In this document: piece by piece, positions 8,925-18,431 of the stretch
Numbering within the stretch: the first letter of the stretch is position 1
How the letters are laid out: each line of letters opens with the position of its first letter
Source: Paracoccaceae bacterium
Lineage (GTDB): Bacteria > Pseudomonadota > Alphaproteobacteria > Rhodobacterales > Rhodobacteraceae
Assembly (NCBI GenBank): GCA_014323795.1
Contig: JACONK010000027.1
Coordinates: forward strand, 1-40,060
Length of the DNA: 40,060 bases
Direction of reading: 5' to 3'
The notes under the pieces: generated by a model
What the model was told of the DNA's origin: nothing
Databases searched by the model: none
The model's input: the letters and a program-made list of their open reading frames with translations, nothing else
Made by a program: the position numbers and the translations under genes

Positions 8925-10397
8925 GTGAGACCATCCCAGGCCCCGGCCACCGGGTGCACCAGCCCCTGCCCGATATTATATCGGGTGCCCGGCGCAGTTT
9001 TAACCGTGATACTTGTCTGCGCCCAGGTTCTGATGGCCCATGCGCGCAGCCCGGGCGAAAGTTTTGCGAACCTTGCAGAGCGGCTCAGCCCGTCGGTGGT
9101 GAACATCACCACCACCACCAGAATCGCGGGGCGTGACCAGAGCCTGCGCCCGCGGGTGCCGCGGGGCTCCCCGCTGGAAGATCTGTTCCCGGAACTTTTC
9201 GGCCCTTACGGCGATGAGAATAACAACCGGCCCAGCCACAGGCGCGCCAATGCGCTGGGTTCCGGATTCATAATTTCCGCTGACGGCCTGATCGTGACCA
9301 ACAATCATGTGATCGAGGGTGCCGACGAAATTCAGGCGGAGCTTTATTCCGGCAGTACGCTTGATGCGAAGCTGATCGGGACGGATGCAAAAACCGATAT
9401 CGCGCTCCTGAAGGTGGAGCCGGACAGCCCGCTGCCCTTCGTGGGTTTCGGTAACAGCGATGTGGCCCGGGTCGGTGACTGGGTATTGGCCATTGGCAAT
9501 CCGCTTGGTCAGGGCTTTTCGGTCAGTGCCGGGATAATCTCTGCCCGCAACCGATCCCTGCGGGGCACCTATGACGACTACATCCAGACGGACGCGGCCA
9601 TCAACAAGGGCAATTCGGGCGGACCGCTTTTTAACATGGAAGGCGACGTGATCGGCGTGAACACAGCGATCATTTCACCCACCGGCGGGTCCATCGGGCT
9701 TGGCTTTTCCATGTCCTCTAACGTGGTGATCCGGGTCATTGACCAATTGCAGGAATACGGCGAAACGCGCCGCGGCTGGCTGGGGGTGCGCATCCAGGAT
9801 ATAGACGAAGATGTGGCAGAGGCATTGGGGCTCAACTCTGTCGCGGGTGCGCTGGTCAGCGACGTGCCGGAAGGCCCGGCAGCGACCGCAGGTATCAGGG
9901 CTGGTGACGTGATCCTGTCCTTCGATGGGCGTGCGGTAGAAAACACCCGCGAACTTGTGAAATCCGTGGGGGCTGCCCCGGTCGGCAAGGCGGTTGAGGT
10001 CGTGATCTTCCGCGAAGGGGAGAAACAAACCCTGAAGGTCGTGCTGGGGCGCCGCGAAGACGCCGAACGTGACCCGGACGCGCCACAGCAGGAGAGCGAG
10101 CAGAAATTGATGGGTATGCGCCTGAGCTCCCTGACGGAAGATCTGCGCAGGGGCCTGGGGCTTGCCGCCGATGCCGAAGGCGTAGTGGTTCTTGAAATAG
10201 ACGAAACCGCGGACGCCTATGAAAAAGGTGTGCGCCAGGGCGACCTGATAGTGGAGGTTGGCCAGAAACCGGTCGATTCCCCAAAGGCCACCGCAGACGC
10301 GCTCAACACCGCACGGGATGCGGGGCGCAAGTCCATCCTGCTGCTCATCCGGCGCGACGGTGCCCCCCGCTTCGTGGCCCTTTCTCTGGTGGAATAA
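8925..10397 (+). CDS. degP: HtrA/Deg-family periplasmic serine protease
   Basis: A 490-residue protein with a hydrophobic export signal (about residues 17-40, possible cleavage after AHA), a trypsin-like domain and two PDZ domains (about 265-355 and 385-480). The catalytic triad is visible as His128 (TNNHVIEG), Asp158 (DAKTDIALLKV) and Ser231 (NKGNSGGPLF). Deg proteases degrade misfolded envelope proteins and act as chaperones. The GTG at 8925 is chosen because an AGGGAGA ribosome site sits 6-7 nt upstream; an in-frame ATG at 8883 lacks one. It lies downstream of hflKC/DUF2065 on the same strand. The symbol degP stands for the family; DegQ or MucD naming is equally possible. Confidence 0.93.
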   Translation: MRPSQAPATGCTSPCPILYRVPGAVLTVILVCAQVLMAHARSPGESFANLAERLSPSVVNITTTTRIAGRDQSLRPRVPRGSPLEDLFPELFGPYGDENNNRPSHRRANALGSGFIISADGLIVTNNHVIEGADEIQAELYSGSTLDAKLIGTDAKTDIALLKVEPDSPLPFVGFGNSDVARVGDWVLAIGNPLGQGFSVSAGIISARNRSLRGTYDDYIQTDAAINKGNSGGPLFNMEGDVIGVNTAIISPTGGSIGLGFSMSSNVVIRVIDQLQEYGETRRGWLGVRIQDIDEDVAEALGLNSVAGALVSDVPEGPAATAGIRAGDVILSFDGRAVENTRELVKSVGAAPVGKAVEVVIFREGEKQTLKVVLGRREDAERDPDAPQQESEQKLMGMRLSSLTEDLRRGLGLAADAEGVVVLEIDETADAYEKGVRQGDLIVEVGQKPVDSPKATADALNTARDAGRKSILLLIRRDGAPRFVALSLVE

Positions 10398-10463
10398 TCG
10401 CGATCCGACACGGAAAGCGGAAAGACCGCCCGGACGATGCCTTTCCACGGGACACGGGGAAGC

Positions 10464-11750
10464 TCAAACCAGCATGGTCATTGGATTTTCCATATAGTGT
10501 GCGAACGCTGCCAGCCACCGTGCGCCAAGAGCACCGTCGATCACCCGGTGATCCACAGACAGGGTAACTGACATAACCGTGGCCACACTGACAGTGCCAT
10601 CCTCTGCCACAACCGGCGTTTTTATGCCGGCACCCACCGCCAGGATGGAACCATGCGGCGGGTTGATCACCGCGTCGAAACTCTCCACCCCGAACATGCC
10701 CAGGTTCGATACGGCAAAACTGCCCCCCTGATATTCATGCGGGGCGAGCTTGCGAGCCCGTGCCCGGGTGGCGAGCTGCTTCATCTCTGTCGAAATGGCC
10801 GAAAGCGTTCTGGTTTCCGCGTCCCTGATGACCGGCGTGAATAGTCCGCCCTCGACGGCCACGGCCACGGCCACGTCGGAAGATTTCATCTGCAGCACCC
10901 GGTCTCCCGCCCAGACAGCGTTGGTATCCGGCACATCCTGCAGTGCCATGGCAGCTGCCTTGATGATAAAGTCATTCACGCTCAGCTTCACGCCGCTGTC
11001 GGCAATCTGGCTGTTCAGCCGGGATCGAAAGGCCAGCAGCGGGTCAAGCGTCACTGATCGCCGCAGGTAGAAATGCGGGATGGTCTGTTTGGCCTCCGTC
11101 AGCCGGGCGGCAATGGTTTTGCGCATGCCGTCGAGCATGACCTCTTCATATGCGCACCCGTCGTATATCTGTGCGACCTGATCCGCACCGGCTGATTGCG
11201 GTGCCGGGGCTGTCGTCCCGGGCCTGGCCTCCGCCACCGGGGCGGCAGCGGATTTCGCGGCCCCCGGTGGCCGGGCATCTTCCACATCCGCCTTCACGAT
11301 GCGCCCGTGCGGGCCGGACCCGGTGAGGGTGGCGAGGTCTACGCCCTTGTCGGCCGCAATGCGCCGGGCAAGCGGGGATGCAAAGATGCGCACACCCTTG
11401 TCGGTGCGCGCTGCCGCAGCCGCGGCGGCGGGGACCGGGTCGGGGAGTGCTGCCGAAGCCGCATCATGTCCCGGAGTAAAGGCCGCACCTATGTCCTCCG
11501 CGCTTTCGCCGTCCTCCAGCAGCACGGCGATGGGGGTGTTCACCTGCACCTTTTCGGTACCCTCTGCGACCAGCAGTTTGCCGATTATCCCGTCATCTAC
11601 AGCCTCAAGCTCCATTGTCGCCTTGTCGGTCTCGATCTCCGCCAGAAGATCACCGGAGGACACCCTGTCCCCTTCCGCCACGAGCCATTTGGCGAGTGTG
11701 CCTTCCGCCATCGTTGGCGATAGGGCGGGCATTAGAATTTCAGTAGCCAT
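10464..11750 (-). CDS. pdhC: pyruvate dehydrogenase E2, dihydrolipoamide acetyltransferase
   Basis: A 428-residue E2 core of the pyruvate dehydrogenase complex, which transfers the acetyl group from lipoate to CoA. The order is one lipoyl domain (residues 1-80, modified Lys43 in ETDKATMEL), an Ala/Pro-rich linker, a peripheral-subunit-binding domain (ASPLARRIAADKGVDLATLTG...), a second linker, then the catalytic domain ending with the DHRVIDGALGARWL active-site motif. The start at 11750 is set by the conserved [15 protein letters not shown]-terminus; AAGGGG lies upstream. Only 10 bp separate it from the end of pdhB. The E3 gene is not in the window. Confidence 0.96.
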   Translation of the reverse strand: MATEILMPALSPTMAEGTLAKWLVAEGDRVSSGDLLAEIETDKATMELEAVDDGIIGKLLVAEGTEKVQVNTPIAVLLEDGESAEDIGAAFTPGHDAASAALPDPVPAAAAAAARTDKGVRIFASPLARRIAADKGVDLATLTGSGPHGRIVKADVEDARPPGAAKSAAAPVAEARPGTTAPAPQSAGADQVAQIYDGCAYEEVMLDGMRKTIAARLTEAKQTIPHFYLRRSVTLDPLLAFRSRLNSQIADSGVKLSVNDFIIKAAAMALQDVPDTNAVWAGDRVLQMKSSDVAVAVAVEGGLFTPVIRDAETRTLSAISTEMKQLATRARARKLAPHEYQGGSFAVSNLGMFGVESFDAVINPPHGSILAVGAGIKTPVVAEDGTVSVATVMSVTLSVDHRVIDGALGARWLAAFAHYMENPMTMLV

Positions 11751-11760
11751 GTCTTGCCCC

Positions 11761-13086
11761 TTACCGATACGTGACCGCCTTGACGGCATCGATAACCTCC
11801 GCCGTGCTGACAAGCGCAAGCCGTTCCAGGTTTGCTGCATAGGGCATCGGCACGTCCTTGCCCGTGCAGTTGATTACTGGCGCGTCGAGGTGATCAAACG
11901 CCTCCTGCATCAGGATTGCGCTGATATGATTGCCGATGGAACAGACCGGGAAACCCTCTTCCACAGTCACGCAGCGGTTGGTTTTCCTTACGCTCCCGAT
12001 CACTGTTGCGGTGTCCATGGGCCGGAGTGAGCGAAGATCGATTACCTCTGCATCGAGGCCTTCTTCAGCCAGTTTTTCAGCCGCTTCTAGGGCGTACTGC
12101 ATGCCGATGCCGAAACTGACGATGGTTACATCGTTTCCTGCACGGGCGATGCGCGCCTTGCCGATAGGCACAGTCCAGTCTTTCAGGTTCGGCACCTCCC
12201 CCGAGCGGCCGTAAAGAATTTCATTTTCCAGGAAGATTACCGGGTTCGGATCCCGTATGGCCGATTTCAGCAGGCCCTTGGCGTCCGGTGCGCTGTAGGG
12301 CTGGACCACTTTCAGGCCCGGGATGTGCGAATACCACGCCGCGTAGTCTTGGCTGTGCTGTGCGCCCACCCGCGCCGCCGCACCGTTTGGCCCGCGAAAG
12401 ACAATGGCTGTGCCCATCTGACCGCCGGACATGTAAAGCGTTTTGGCGGCAGAGTTGATGATCTGGTCAATCGCCTGCATGGCGAAGTTGAAGGTCATGA
12501 ATTCCACAATCGGGCGCAGGCCCGCGAAGGCCGCACCGATGCCGATCCCGGCGAAGCCATGCTCCGTAATCGGCGTGTCGATGACGCGCCTGTCACCGAA
12601 TTCCTCGAGAAGGCCCTGGGATACCTTGTAGGCACCCTGGTACTCCGCCACTTCTTCCCCCATCAGAAAGATATCTCTGTCTGTGCGCATTTCCTCGGCC
12701 ATTGCATCGCGGATAGCCTCCCGCACGGTTTGTTTCCTGAAACTCGTGCCCTCCGGCACTTCCGGCCCCGGCGCGGCGGCAGCGATGACCGGAACTGCGG
12801 CGGGTGTTGCATCCGCCGGGGCAGAGGCAGCATCTGCGTCTTCGCCTTCGGCCAGAAGAATCGCAATCGCGGAATTCACGGCAACCCCTTCGGTGCCTTC
12901 AGACACCAGAATTCTGCCGATCACGCCGGCATCCGCGGATTCAAACTCCATAATCGCCTTGTCGGTTTCGATCTCGGCCAGGATATCGCCGCTTTCCACC
13001 TTGTCGCCTTCCCTGACGAGCCATTTGGCAAGCGTACCTTCCTCCATCGTCGGCGACAGGGCAGGCATCAGGATTTCAGTGGGCAT
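11761..13086 (-). CDS. pdhB: pyruvate dehydrogenase E1 component, beta subunit, with N-terminal lipoyl domain
   Basis: A 441-residue protein. Residues 1-80 are a complete lipoyl domain ([19 protein letters not shown], modified Lys in ETDKAIMEF), joined by an Ala/Pro linker to the transketolase-like E1-beta part ([20 protein letters not shown]... to the C-terminus). E1-beta with its own lipoyl domain is the usual arrangement in many alphaproteobacteria. With E1-alpha it decarboxylates pyruvate using thiamine diphosphate. The start is fixed by the lipoyl domain; AAGAGG lies upstream on the coding strand. Middle gene of pdhA-pdhB-pdhC. Confidence 0.96.
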   Translation of the reverse strand: MPTEILMPALSPTMEEGTLAKWLVREGDKVESGDILAEIETDKAIMEFESADAGVIGRILVSEGTEGVAVNSAIAILLAEGEDADAASAPADATPAAVPVIAAAAPGPEVPEGTSFRKQTVREAIRDAMAEEMRTDRDIFLMGEEVAEYQGAYKVSQGLLEEFGDRRVIDTPITEHGFAGIGIGAAFAGLRPIVEFMTFNFAMQAIDQIINSAAKTLYMSGGQMGTAIVFRGPNGAAARVGAQHSQDYAAWYSHIPGLKVVQPYSAPDAKGLLKSAIRDPNPVIFLENEILYGRSGEVPNLKDWTVPIGKARIARAGNDVTIVSFGIGMQYALEAAEKLAEEGLDAEVIDLRSLRPMDTATVIGSVRKTNRCVTVEEGFPVCSIGNHISAILMQEAFDHLDAPVINCTGKDVPMPYAANLERLALVSTAEVIDAVKAVTYR

Positions 13087-13134
13087 ATGTTCAGACCTCT
13101 TGTTGGGGCACGGGCACCGGCGCGTCCGCAAACG

Positions 13135-14130
13135 TCAGGCGGTGGCCAGGATGTCGGTATAGAGTTCGGATACATCGGGCTCGGGTGAGGTTTGTGCGAA
13201 ATCCGCAGCCTCCGACACAATCGCCTTCACCTTTTTATCGATCCCCTTCAGTTCATCCCCGGTCGCGTGTTTGCCGATGATCAGCAGGTCGCGGACGTGA
13301 TCAATGGGGTCTTTTTCAGATTTCACCTTCTGCACCTCCTCGCGCGTACGGTATTTTGCCGGGTCAGACATGGAGTGCCCGCGGTAGCGATATGTCTTCA
13401 TCTCCAGGATGTAAGGACCCTTGCCTGCACGACAGTGGGCGGCGGCTTTTTCACCGGCGGCTTTCACGGCGAGCACGTCCATCCCGTCGACCTCTTCGCC
13501 GGGGATGCCGAAGGCCGCGCCGCGGGTATGAATTGCGGGGGTCGAGGTCGACCGCCGTTGCGCGGTGCCCATGGCATACTGGTTGTTTTCAATCACGAAA
13601 ACGCACGGAAGCCGCCAAAGAGCGGCCATATTAAAGGTCTCGTAGACTTGGCCCTGGTTGGCTGATCCGTCTCCGAAGTATGTGAAACTGACCGCGCCAT
13701 TATTGCGGTACCTGTTGGCAAAGGCCAGCCCCGCGCCGAGCGGAACCTGTGCGCCAACGATCCCATGACCGCCATAGAAATCCTTTTCCCTGGAAAACAT
13801 GTGCATGGATCCGCCCTTGCCTTTGGAATATCCACCCTCCCGACCCGTCAACTCTGCCATCACGCCTTTCGGATCCATCCCGCAGGCAAGCATATGACCA
13901 TGGTCGCGATAAGAGGTGATTCGCTGATCACCGGCTTTGGCTATGGTCTCCAGTCCGACAACAACGGCCTCCTGTCCGATGTAGAGATGGCAGAATCCCC
14001 CAATCAGCCCCATGCCGTAAAGTTGGCCAGCCTTTTCCTCAAACCGGCGGATCATCAGCATCTCTTTGTAATAGCGGGACAACTCGTCCGCAGAGATATT
14101 CGGCGTTTTCTTTTTCCTGGCTGTGACCAT
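13135..14130 (-). CDS. pdhA: pyruvate dehydrogenase E1 component, alpha subunit
   Basis: A 331-residue thiamine-diphosphate enzyme subunit. The cofactor motif runs from GDGSANQGQVYE to VIENNQYAMGT. The phosphorylation-loop-like segment YRYRGHSMSDPAKYRTREE is also present. The ATG at 14130 (MVTARKKKTPN) is preferred over an in-frame TTG at 14151, because Lys-rich N-termini of this kind are usual and GAGAG lies upstream. It is 48 bp ahead of pdhB. Confidence 0.95.
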   Translation of the reverse strand: MVTARKKKTPNISADELSRYYKEMLMIRRFEEKAGQLYGMGLIGGFCHLYIGQEAVVVGLETIAKAGDQRITSYRDHGHMLACGMDPKGVMAELTGREGGYSKGKGGSMHMFSREKDFYGGHGIVGAQVPLGAGLAFANRYRNNGAVSFTYFGDGSANQGQVYETFNMAALWRLPCVFVIENNQYAMGTAQRRSTSTPAIHTRGAAFGIPGEEVDGMDVLAVKAAGEKAAAHCRAGKGPYILEMKTYRYRGHSMSDPAKYRTREEVQKVKSEKDPIDHVRDLLIIGKHATGDELKGIDKKVKAIVSEAADFAQTSPEPDVSELYTDILATA

Positions 14131-14246
14131 GCGAGCACTCTCGTTACACAATTTCCAACATTAAATCCCTATGCTATCCCATTACGCAGGGAAAGGGTAG
14201 CCCTGATCCGTCAACATGCGCAGGATACCCGGATGCAGAAGCCAGC

Positions 14247-14272
14247 TTGCCCGGGACGTGCGATCCGGGCAA
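14247..14272 (+). promoter_or_regulatory. perfect 8-bp hairpin in the leader of the SMR gene
   Basis: TTGCCCGG (14247-14254) pairs with CCGGGCAA (14265-14272) around a 10-nt loop that contains GACG and TGCG. It ends 18 nt before the GGAGGA ribosome site of the SMR gene. SMR genes are sometimes under guanidine riboswitches, but the known guanidine-II and -III consensus sequences do not fit here as far as I can tell by eye. Confidence 0.4.
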
Positions 14273-14300
14273 CAATCACCCTGTCACCCCGGAGGAACTG

Positions 14301-14621
14301 ATGGCTTGGATATATCTTCTCGGTGCCATAGTGCTGGAGGTCGCCGGCACCTATCTTCTGAAACTTTCAGACGGGTTTGTCCGCTGGCAGTGGGGCGTTG
14401 CCTCTTTCGCCTGTTATTCCCTGTGCTTCTTCGCGCTCGCCCCTGCCATGAAAGTGTTGCCTGTGGGGGTAGTCTATGCCATCTGGGCAGGTGTTGGCAT
14501 TGTGGCTGCGGCCCTGATCGGCCTTTTTGCCTTTGACGAACGGCTCAGCGCGGTCCAGTTTGTCTGCATCCTTCTGGTGCTTGCGGGTGCTATCGGGCTA
14601 CGCCTGTCTACGCATGTCTGA
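14301..14621 (+). CDS. small multidrug resistance (SMR/EmrE-type) transporter
   Basis: A 106-residue protein with four membrane segments. It shows the SMR hallmarks: the essential membrane Glu (Glu13 in GAIVLEVAGTYLLKLSDGF), a YAIWAGVG segment in helix 3 and a C-terminal LVLAGAIGLRL helix. Such proteins export cationic drugs or guanidinium by proton exchange. A strong GGAGGA site 4-9 nt before 14301 fixes the start. It stands alone on the plus strand between the minus-strand ftsB and pdhA, so it breaks an otherwise collinear group and is probably a later insertion. Confidence 0.9.
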   Translation: MAWIYLLGAIVLEVAGTYLLKLSDGFVRWQWGVASFACYSLCFFALAPAMKVLPVGVVYAIWAGVGIVAAALIGLFAFDERLSAVQFVCILLVLAGAIGLRLSTHV

Positions 14622-14678
14622 AAGAATCACCTTGTGTCCCCGGAAGGGATATTTGTTCACCAGTCTGCCCGACGGTTT

Positions 14679-14984
14679 TTATCGGATTATAATTTCATCT
14701 CCTCTCGCCATACCCAGGATCCTGCGCGCACGCTCATCCAGCAGATCAAGGTCAAGGTATGTGTCTGACAGGCGCCGGGTCTTGTTTTCAAGTATCGCCC
14801 GTTCAGCCTTGAGCTGTGCCAGCTGTATCCGGAGTGCGGCCTCATCAGCCTCTGTCTGGATGCGTCGGAAATGTCCGTAATCGCCTTGTACCGCGGCGAA
14901 TATAAAATAAAATGCAGCACTCAGTCCGATGACAAAAACCATCACCGTTCCGGCGGCCGTTCTGTTGTTCGTGTGTTGGGACAT
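14679..14984 (-). CDS. ftsB: FtsB/DivIC-family septum formation initiator
   Basis: A 101-residue single-pass membrane protein with a membrane segment at about residues 12-33 followed by a coiled coil (RIQLAQLKAERAILENKTRRL) and the conserved LDLLDERARRILG end. FtsB-type proteins link FtsL/FtsQ in the divisome. A position between the class I aldolase gene and pdhA is common in Rhodobacterales. The family is short and divergent, so FtsB is a family-level call. Confidence 0.85.
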   Translation of the reverse strand: MSQHTNNRTAAGTVMVFVIGLSAAFYFIFAAVQGDYGHFRRIQTEADEAALRIQLAQLKAERAILENKTRRLSDTYLDLDLLDERARRILGMARGDEIIIR

Positions 14985-15201
14985 TGCCTGGGCCCTGATT
15001 CTTTTTCACCGATATGATGGTGGTTGCGACGCGGACCGTGCCACAGGTGATCCTTTTTGTGAATTCAAAAAACAGGTCAGATCGGCTGTTGTTCAGCATT
15101 AAAACGGAACTGCCCTGAATTCGGGCGCGATCTTCGGATTATTGCACGGCTCACTGCGGCGCAGGTCCGGGAAAGCCTGCAAAAGCCTGACGACCGGCGG
15201 G

Positions 15202-16095
15202 TTATCCGGCGTTTGACGCGGCGGCGATGCTGTCAATTGATGCGCTGATCGCTGCGTTGAACTCCTCAGCGCTTTGCCGGGCGGACAGGCCTTCGGTCAG
15301 TGCCCGGCTGAAGCTTGCGATCATACCCGCGTTTTGCGCCAGTTTTCGGTTTGCCTCGTCCCGGGAATATCCGCCTGACAGGGCCACGACTCGCATCACC
15401 CTGGGATGTGCTGTCAGATCTGCGTAGTGGTTGGCGTTGGTCGGGATTGTCAGCTTCAGCATGATCTGCCGGCCATCGGGCACGGTGTCCAGGCGGCTCT
15501 CTATTTCTGCCCGCAGGATCGCCTCTGCCTCCGCCTTGTCAAAGGCGTTGATGTCTGTCTCCGGCTCAAGAACAGGCACCAGCCCGTGGCTGAGGATCTG
15601 GTGACCCACCTCGAACTGCTGCTTCACTATGGCCGAAATCCCGGCCGCATTGGCTGATTTGATCACGGAGCGCATCTTGGTGCCGAAAACTCCGGAAGCC
15701 CTGGCCTGATCCAGCGTCTCGTCAAGTTTCGGTATCGGCTTCATCATTCGCACGCCGTCCGCCTCTGCCTCGAGGCCCTTGTCAACCTTCAGGAAAGGCA
15801 CAACACCGCGTTCTTCCCACAGGTATCCGGCTGATGGTTTGCCGCCGATTTCGCGGCCCATTGTCTCCTCGAACAGGATCGCACCGATAACCTTGTCGCC
15901 GGTAAACGCGGGTGCTGTCACGATGCGCGACCGCATGGCATGGATCAGGTCAAACATTTCCGCCTCGCCGGTGTATTGGTCCTCGTCCACTCCGTAGCGG
16001 CGCAGTGCCCCGGGGGTTGACCCGCCGGACTGATCCAGTGCCGCGATAAACCCGTGGCCGAAGCGCATCTGCTGCGTCATTGCAGAGGTGTTCAT
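15202..16095 (-). CDS. fba: fructose-bisphosphate aldolase, class I
   Basis: A 297-residue Schiff-base aldolase that cleaves fructose 1,6-bisphosphate to dihydroxyacetone phosphate and glyceraldehyde 3-phosphate. The sequence has the class I features ALDQSGGSTPGALRRYG near the N-terminus, KPSAGYLWEERGVVPFLKVDKG, the VLEPETDI strand and ALSGGYSRDEAN. The length is typical for the bacterial class I form. The ATG at 16095 is chosen over a TTG at 16101 because AGGGAGA lies 6-7 nt upstream. It follows the pgk stop by 2 bp, so the two genes are tightly coupled. Confidence 0.94.
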   Translation of the reverse strand: MNTSAMTQQMRFGHGFIAALDQSGGSTPGALRRYGVDEDQYTGEAEMFDLIHAMRSRIVTAPAFTGDKVIGAILFEETMGREIGGKPSAGYLWEERGVVPFLKVDKGLEAEADGVRMMKPIPKLDETLDQARASGVFGTKMRSVIKSANAAGISAIVKQQFEVGHQILSHGLVPVLEPETDINAFDKAEAEAILRAEIESRLDTVPDGRQIMLKLTIPTNANHYADLTAHPRVMRVVALSGGYSRDEANRKLAQNAGMIASFSRALTEGLSARQSAEEFNAAISASIDSIAAASNAG

Positions 16096-16097
16096 TG

Positions 16098-17282
16098 TCA
16101 ATCTCCCTGGTGAAGTGCGGCAACGCCGGGCAGGGTTTTCCCCTCAAGCCATTTGAGGAACGCGCCCCCGGCGGTAGAAATGTAGCTGAAATCCGCGGCG
16201 GCCCCGGTCCCGTTCAGGGCTGCAACCGTGTCGCCGCCCCCGGCAACGGAGCGCAGCTTCCCGGCTTTTGAAAGGGTTGCCGCATGGGCGGCACAGGCAT
16301 CCGTGGCCGCATTGAATGGCGCGATTTCAAAAGTGCCGAGCGGGCCGTTCCAGACGAGCGTACGCGCGTTATCAAAGGTGGCCTTGATGCGGGTCACGCT
16401 GTCGGGACCCGCGTCCAGGATCATCTGGTCCGACGGGCATGCGCTTGCGGGAAGGGTGGTGGCCACCGCATCTGCCGCAAATTCAGCTGCCACCACGATA
16501 TCGCTTGGCAGAATGATTTCGCATTTGTCAGCTTCCGCCCTGGCCATTATCTCCTGTGCCGTGTACGCCATACCATGTTCGCAAAGCGAGGTGCCGACTT
16601 CGTAGCCCTGCGCCACCAGAAACGTGTTGGCCATGCCGCCGCCGATTACCAGGTAATCTACGGGGCCAGTGAGGTTGCCGAGGAGTTCCAATTTGGTGGA
16701 AATCTTTGCCCCGCCCACGACGGCGACCAAGGGGCGGTCGGGTTCGGACAGCGTAGCCTCCAGGGCCTCCAGCTCTGCCTGCATAAGGCGTCCGGCGCAG
16801 GCGGGCAGGTGATGGGCAACCCCTTCGGTGGAGGCGTGTTTCCGGTGTGCACAGGAAAAGGCATCGTTGCAGTAGACGTCGCCGAGGGAGCCGAGGAAAG
16901 CCGCCATCTGCGGATCATTCGCCTCTTCCATCGGGGTGAAGCGTGTGTTTTCCAACAGGATAACCGCATCCGGCGGTTGTGCGTTGATCAAGGCCCGCGA
17001 CGGGCGTTCAATGAATGTAACCGGCCGTCCAAAAGCGGCTTCCAGTGCCGGTACAAGCGGCCGCAGGGACATTTCCGGCACGACCCTGCCTTTTGACCGC
17101 CCGAAATGTGCAAGCAGAATGGGGGAACCCCCCGCGCCCACGATGTGGTTGATCGTGGGCACGATCCGATCAATCCGCGTGGTATCGGTAACCGCGCCGC
17201 CTTTCATCGGCACGTTAATATCCACGCGCGTCAGGACGCGCCTGCCAGCCAGGTCAAACTGGTCGAGTGATTTCCAACCCAT
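16098..17282 (-). CDS. pgk: phosphoglycerate kinase
   Basis: A 394-residue glycolytic kinase that transfers phosphate between 1,3-bisphosphoglycerate and ADP. Visible motifs are the N-terminal substrate site ([22 protein letters not shown]), [19 protein letters not shown] and the C-terminal GGGDTVAAL nucleotide loop. The length is normal for bacteria. It sits between gap (113 bp upstream) and fba on the same strand. Confidence 0.97.
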   Translation of the reverse strand: MGWKSLDQFDLAGRRVLTRVDINVPMKGGAVTDTTRIDRIVPTINHIVGAGGSPILLAHFGRSKGRVVPEMSLRPLVPALEAAFGRPVTFIERPSRALINAQPPDAVILLENTRFTPMEEANDPQMAAFLGSLGDVYCNDAFSCAHRKHASTEGVAHHLPACAGRLMQAELEALEATLSEPDRPLVAVVGGAKISTKLELLGNLTGPVDYLVIGGGMANTFLVAQGYEVGTSLCEHGMAYTAQEIMARAEADKCEIILPSDIVVAAEFAADAVATTLPASACPSDQMILDAGPDSVTRIKATFDNARTLVWNGPLGTFEIAPFNAATDACAAHAATLSKAGKLRSVAGGGDTVAALNGTGAAADFSYISTAGGAFLKWLEGKTLPGVAALHQGD

Positions 17283-17395
17283 GTTACCTCGTATCGCCGG
17301 AACGCGACATATTCACCGTCACCGGTCTGCGGGTCAATGACGAAAAGACCGGCGCACACGCCAGCCGCTTCTTTTAAGCCCTGCGGACCCGCTGC

Positions 17396-18397
17396 TCAGA
17401 TTAATTTTCCCATTGCTGCCGCTGTATCTGCCATGCGGCAGGAAAACCCCCACTCGTTGTCATACCAGGCCAGTACACGCACCAGATTGCCACCCGTCAC
17501 TGTCGTTTGCAGTGCCGCGAAGTTGGCGGAGTATTTGTTGTGGTTGTAATCCACGCTGACCGTTGGTTCGTCGCAGTACTCCACGATTCCTTTCATTCCG
17601 TTATCGGCTGCATGGCGTACGGCGGCGTTGATCTCTTCCACGCTTGTCGGGCGACCGGAGATGAAGTTGAGGTCCACCGCGGATACGTTGGGGGTCGGCA
17701 CCCGGATGGCCGCACCGTCAATCTTGCCAGCCAGTTCCGGCAGCACCAGGCCCACGGCCCTTGCGGCACCGGTTGTCGTCGGGATGAGCGACATGGCCGC
17801 CGCACGGGCACGATAGAGATCCTTGTGGCGGCGATCAAGCGTTGGCTGATCACCGGTGTAGGCGTGGATTGTGGTCATAAAGCCTTTTTCGATGCCAGTC
17901 CTGTCGTTCATGATCATGGCGATCGGGGCAAGGCAATTTGTGGTGCAGGATGCGTTGGAAACGATCAGGTCTTGCTCTGTCAGCACACCATGGTTCACGC
18001 CGTAAACGACTGTGCGATCCGCGTTTTTCGCAGGGGCAGATATAAGCACACGTTTTGCGCCGCGCGCCAGGTGCACGGCGGCGGCATCGCGGTTGTTGAA
18101 CTTGCCGGTGCATTCCAGAACGATGTCAACACCTTCCCAATCAAGTTCGGTCGGGTCGTAGGTGGAAAACATCCGCATGGGGCCTTGGCCCACGTCGAGC
18201 ATGCCGCCCCTGATCTTGATATCACCGGCGAAACGGCCGTGCACACTGTCGTACTTCAAAAGATGTGCTGTTGCTTCCAGAGGACCGGTGGCGTTCATCG
18301 CGACAACCCCGATATCGGCGCGGCCCGATTCGATGATATGAGACAAGATGGACCGGCCGATGCGCCCGAACCCGTTAATCGCTAATTTCAATACCAT
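17396..18397 (-). CDS. gap: glyceraldehyde-3-phosphate dehydrogenase
   Basis: A 333-residue enzyme that oxidises glyceraldehyde 3-phosphate to 1,3-bisphosphoglycerate. Catalytic Cys151 (NASCTTNCLAP) and His178 (TTIHAYTGDQ) are present, as is the WYDNEWGFSCRMADT C-terminal motif. The ATG at 18397 (MVLKLAINGFGRIGR) is preferred because AGGGA sits 8 nt upstream; an ATG at 18403 is too close to it. The residue that usually follows Asn in the NAD-specificity loop (NDLG) is Ala here (MNATGPLEATAHLL, Ala36), which removes the Asp that excludes NADP in most NAD-specific enzymes. Confidence 0.96.
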   Translation of the reverse strand: MVLKLAINGFGRIGRSILSHIIESGRADIGVVAMNATGPLEATAHLLKYDSVHGRFAGDIKIRGGMLDVGQGPMRMFSTYDPTELDWEGVDIVLECTGKFNNRDAAAVHLARGAKRVLISAPAKNADRTVVYGVNHGVLTEQDLIVSNASCTTNCLAPIAMIMNDRTGIEKGFMTTIHAYTGDQPTLDRRHKDLYRARAAAMSLIPTTTGAARAVGLVLPELAGKIDGAAIRVPTPNVSAVDLNFISGRPTSVEEINAAVRHAADNGMKGIVEYCDEPTVSVDYNHNKYSANFAALQTTVTGGNLVRVLAWYDNEWGFSCRMADTAAAMGKLI

Positions 18398-18431
18398 GAG
18401 CATGTTCCCTGTTTTCGGCTTCTTTTGGGGA

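Noticed and set aside
14247-14290. Guanidine riboswitch upstream of the SMR gene
   Set aside because: Only one hairpin is present, without the paired ACGR loops of guanidine-II or the second pseudoknot strand of guanidine-III.
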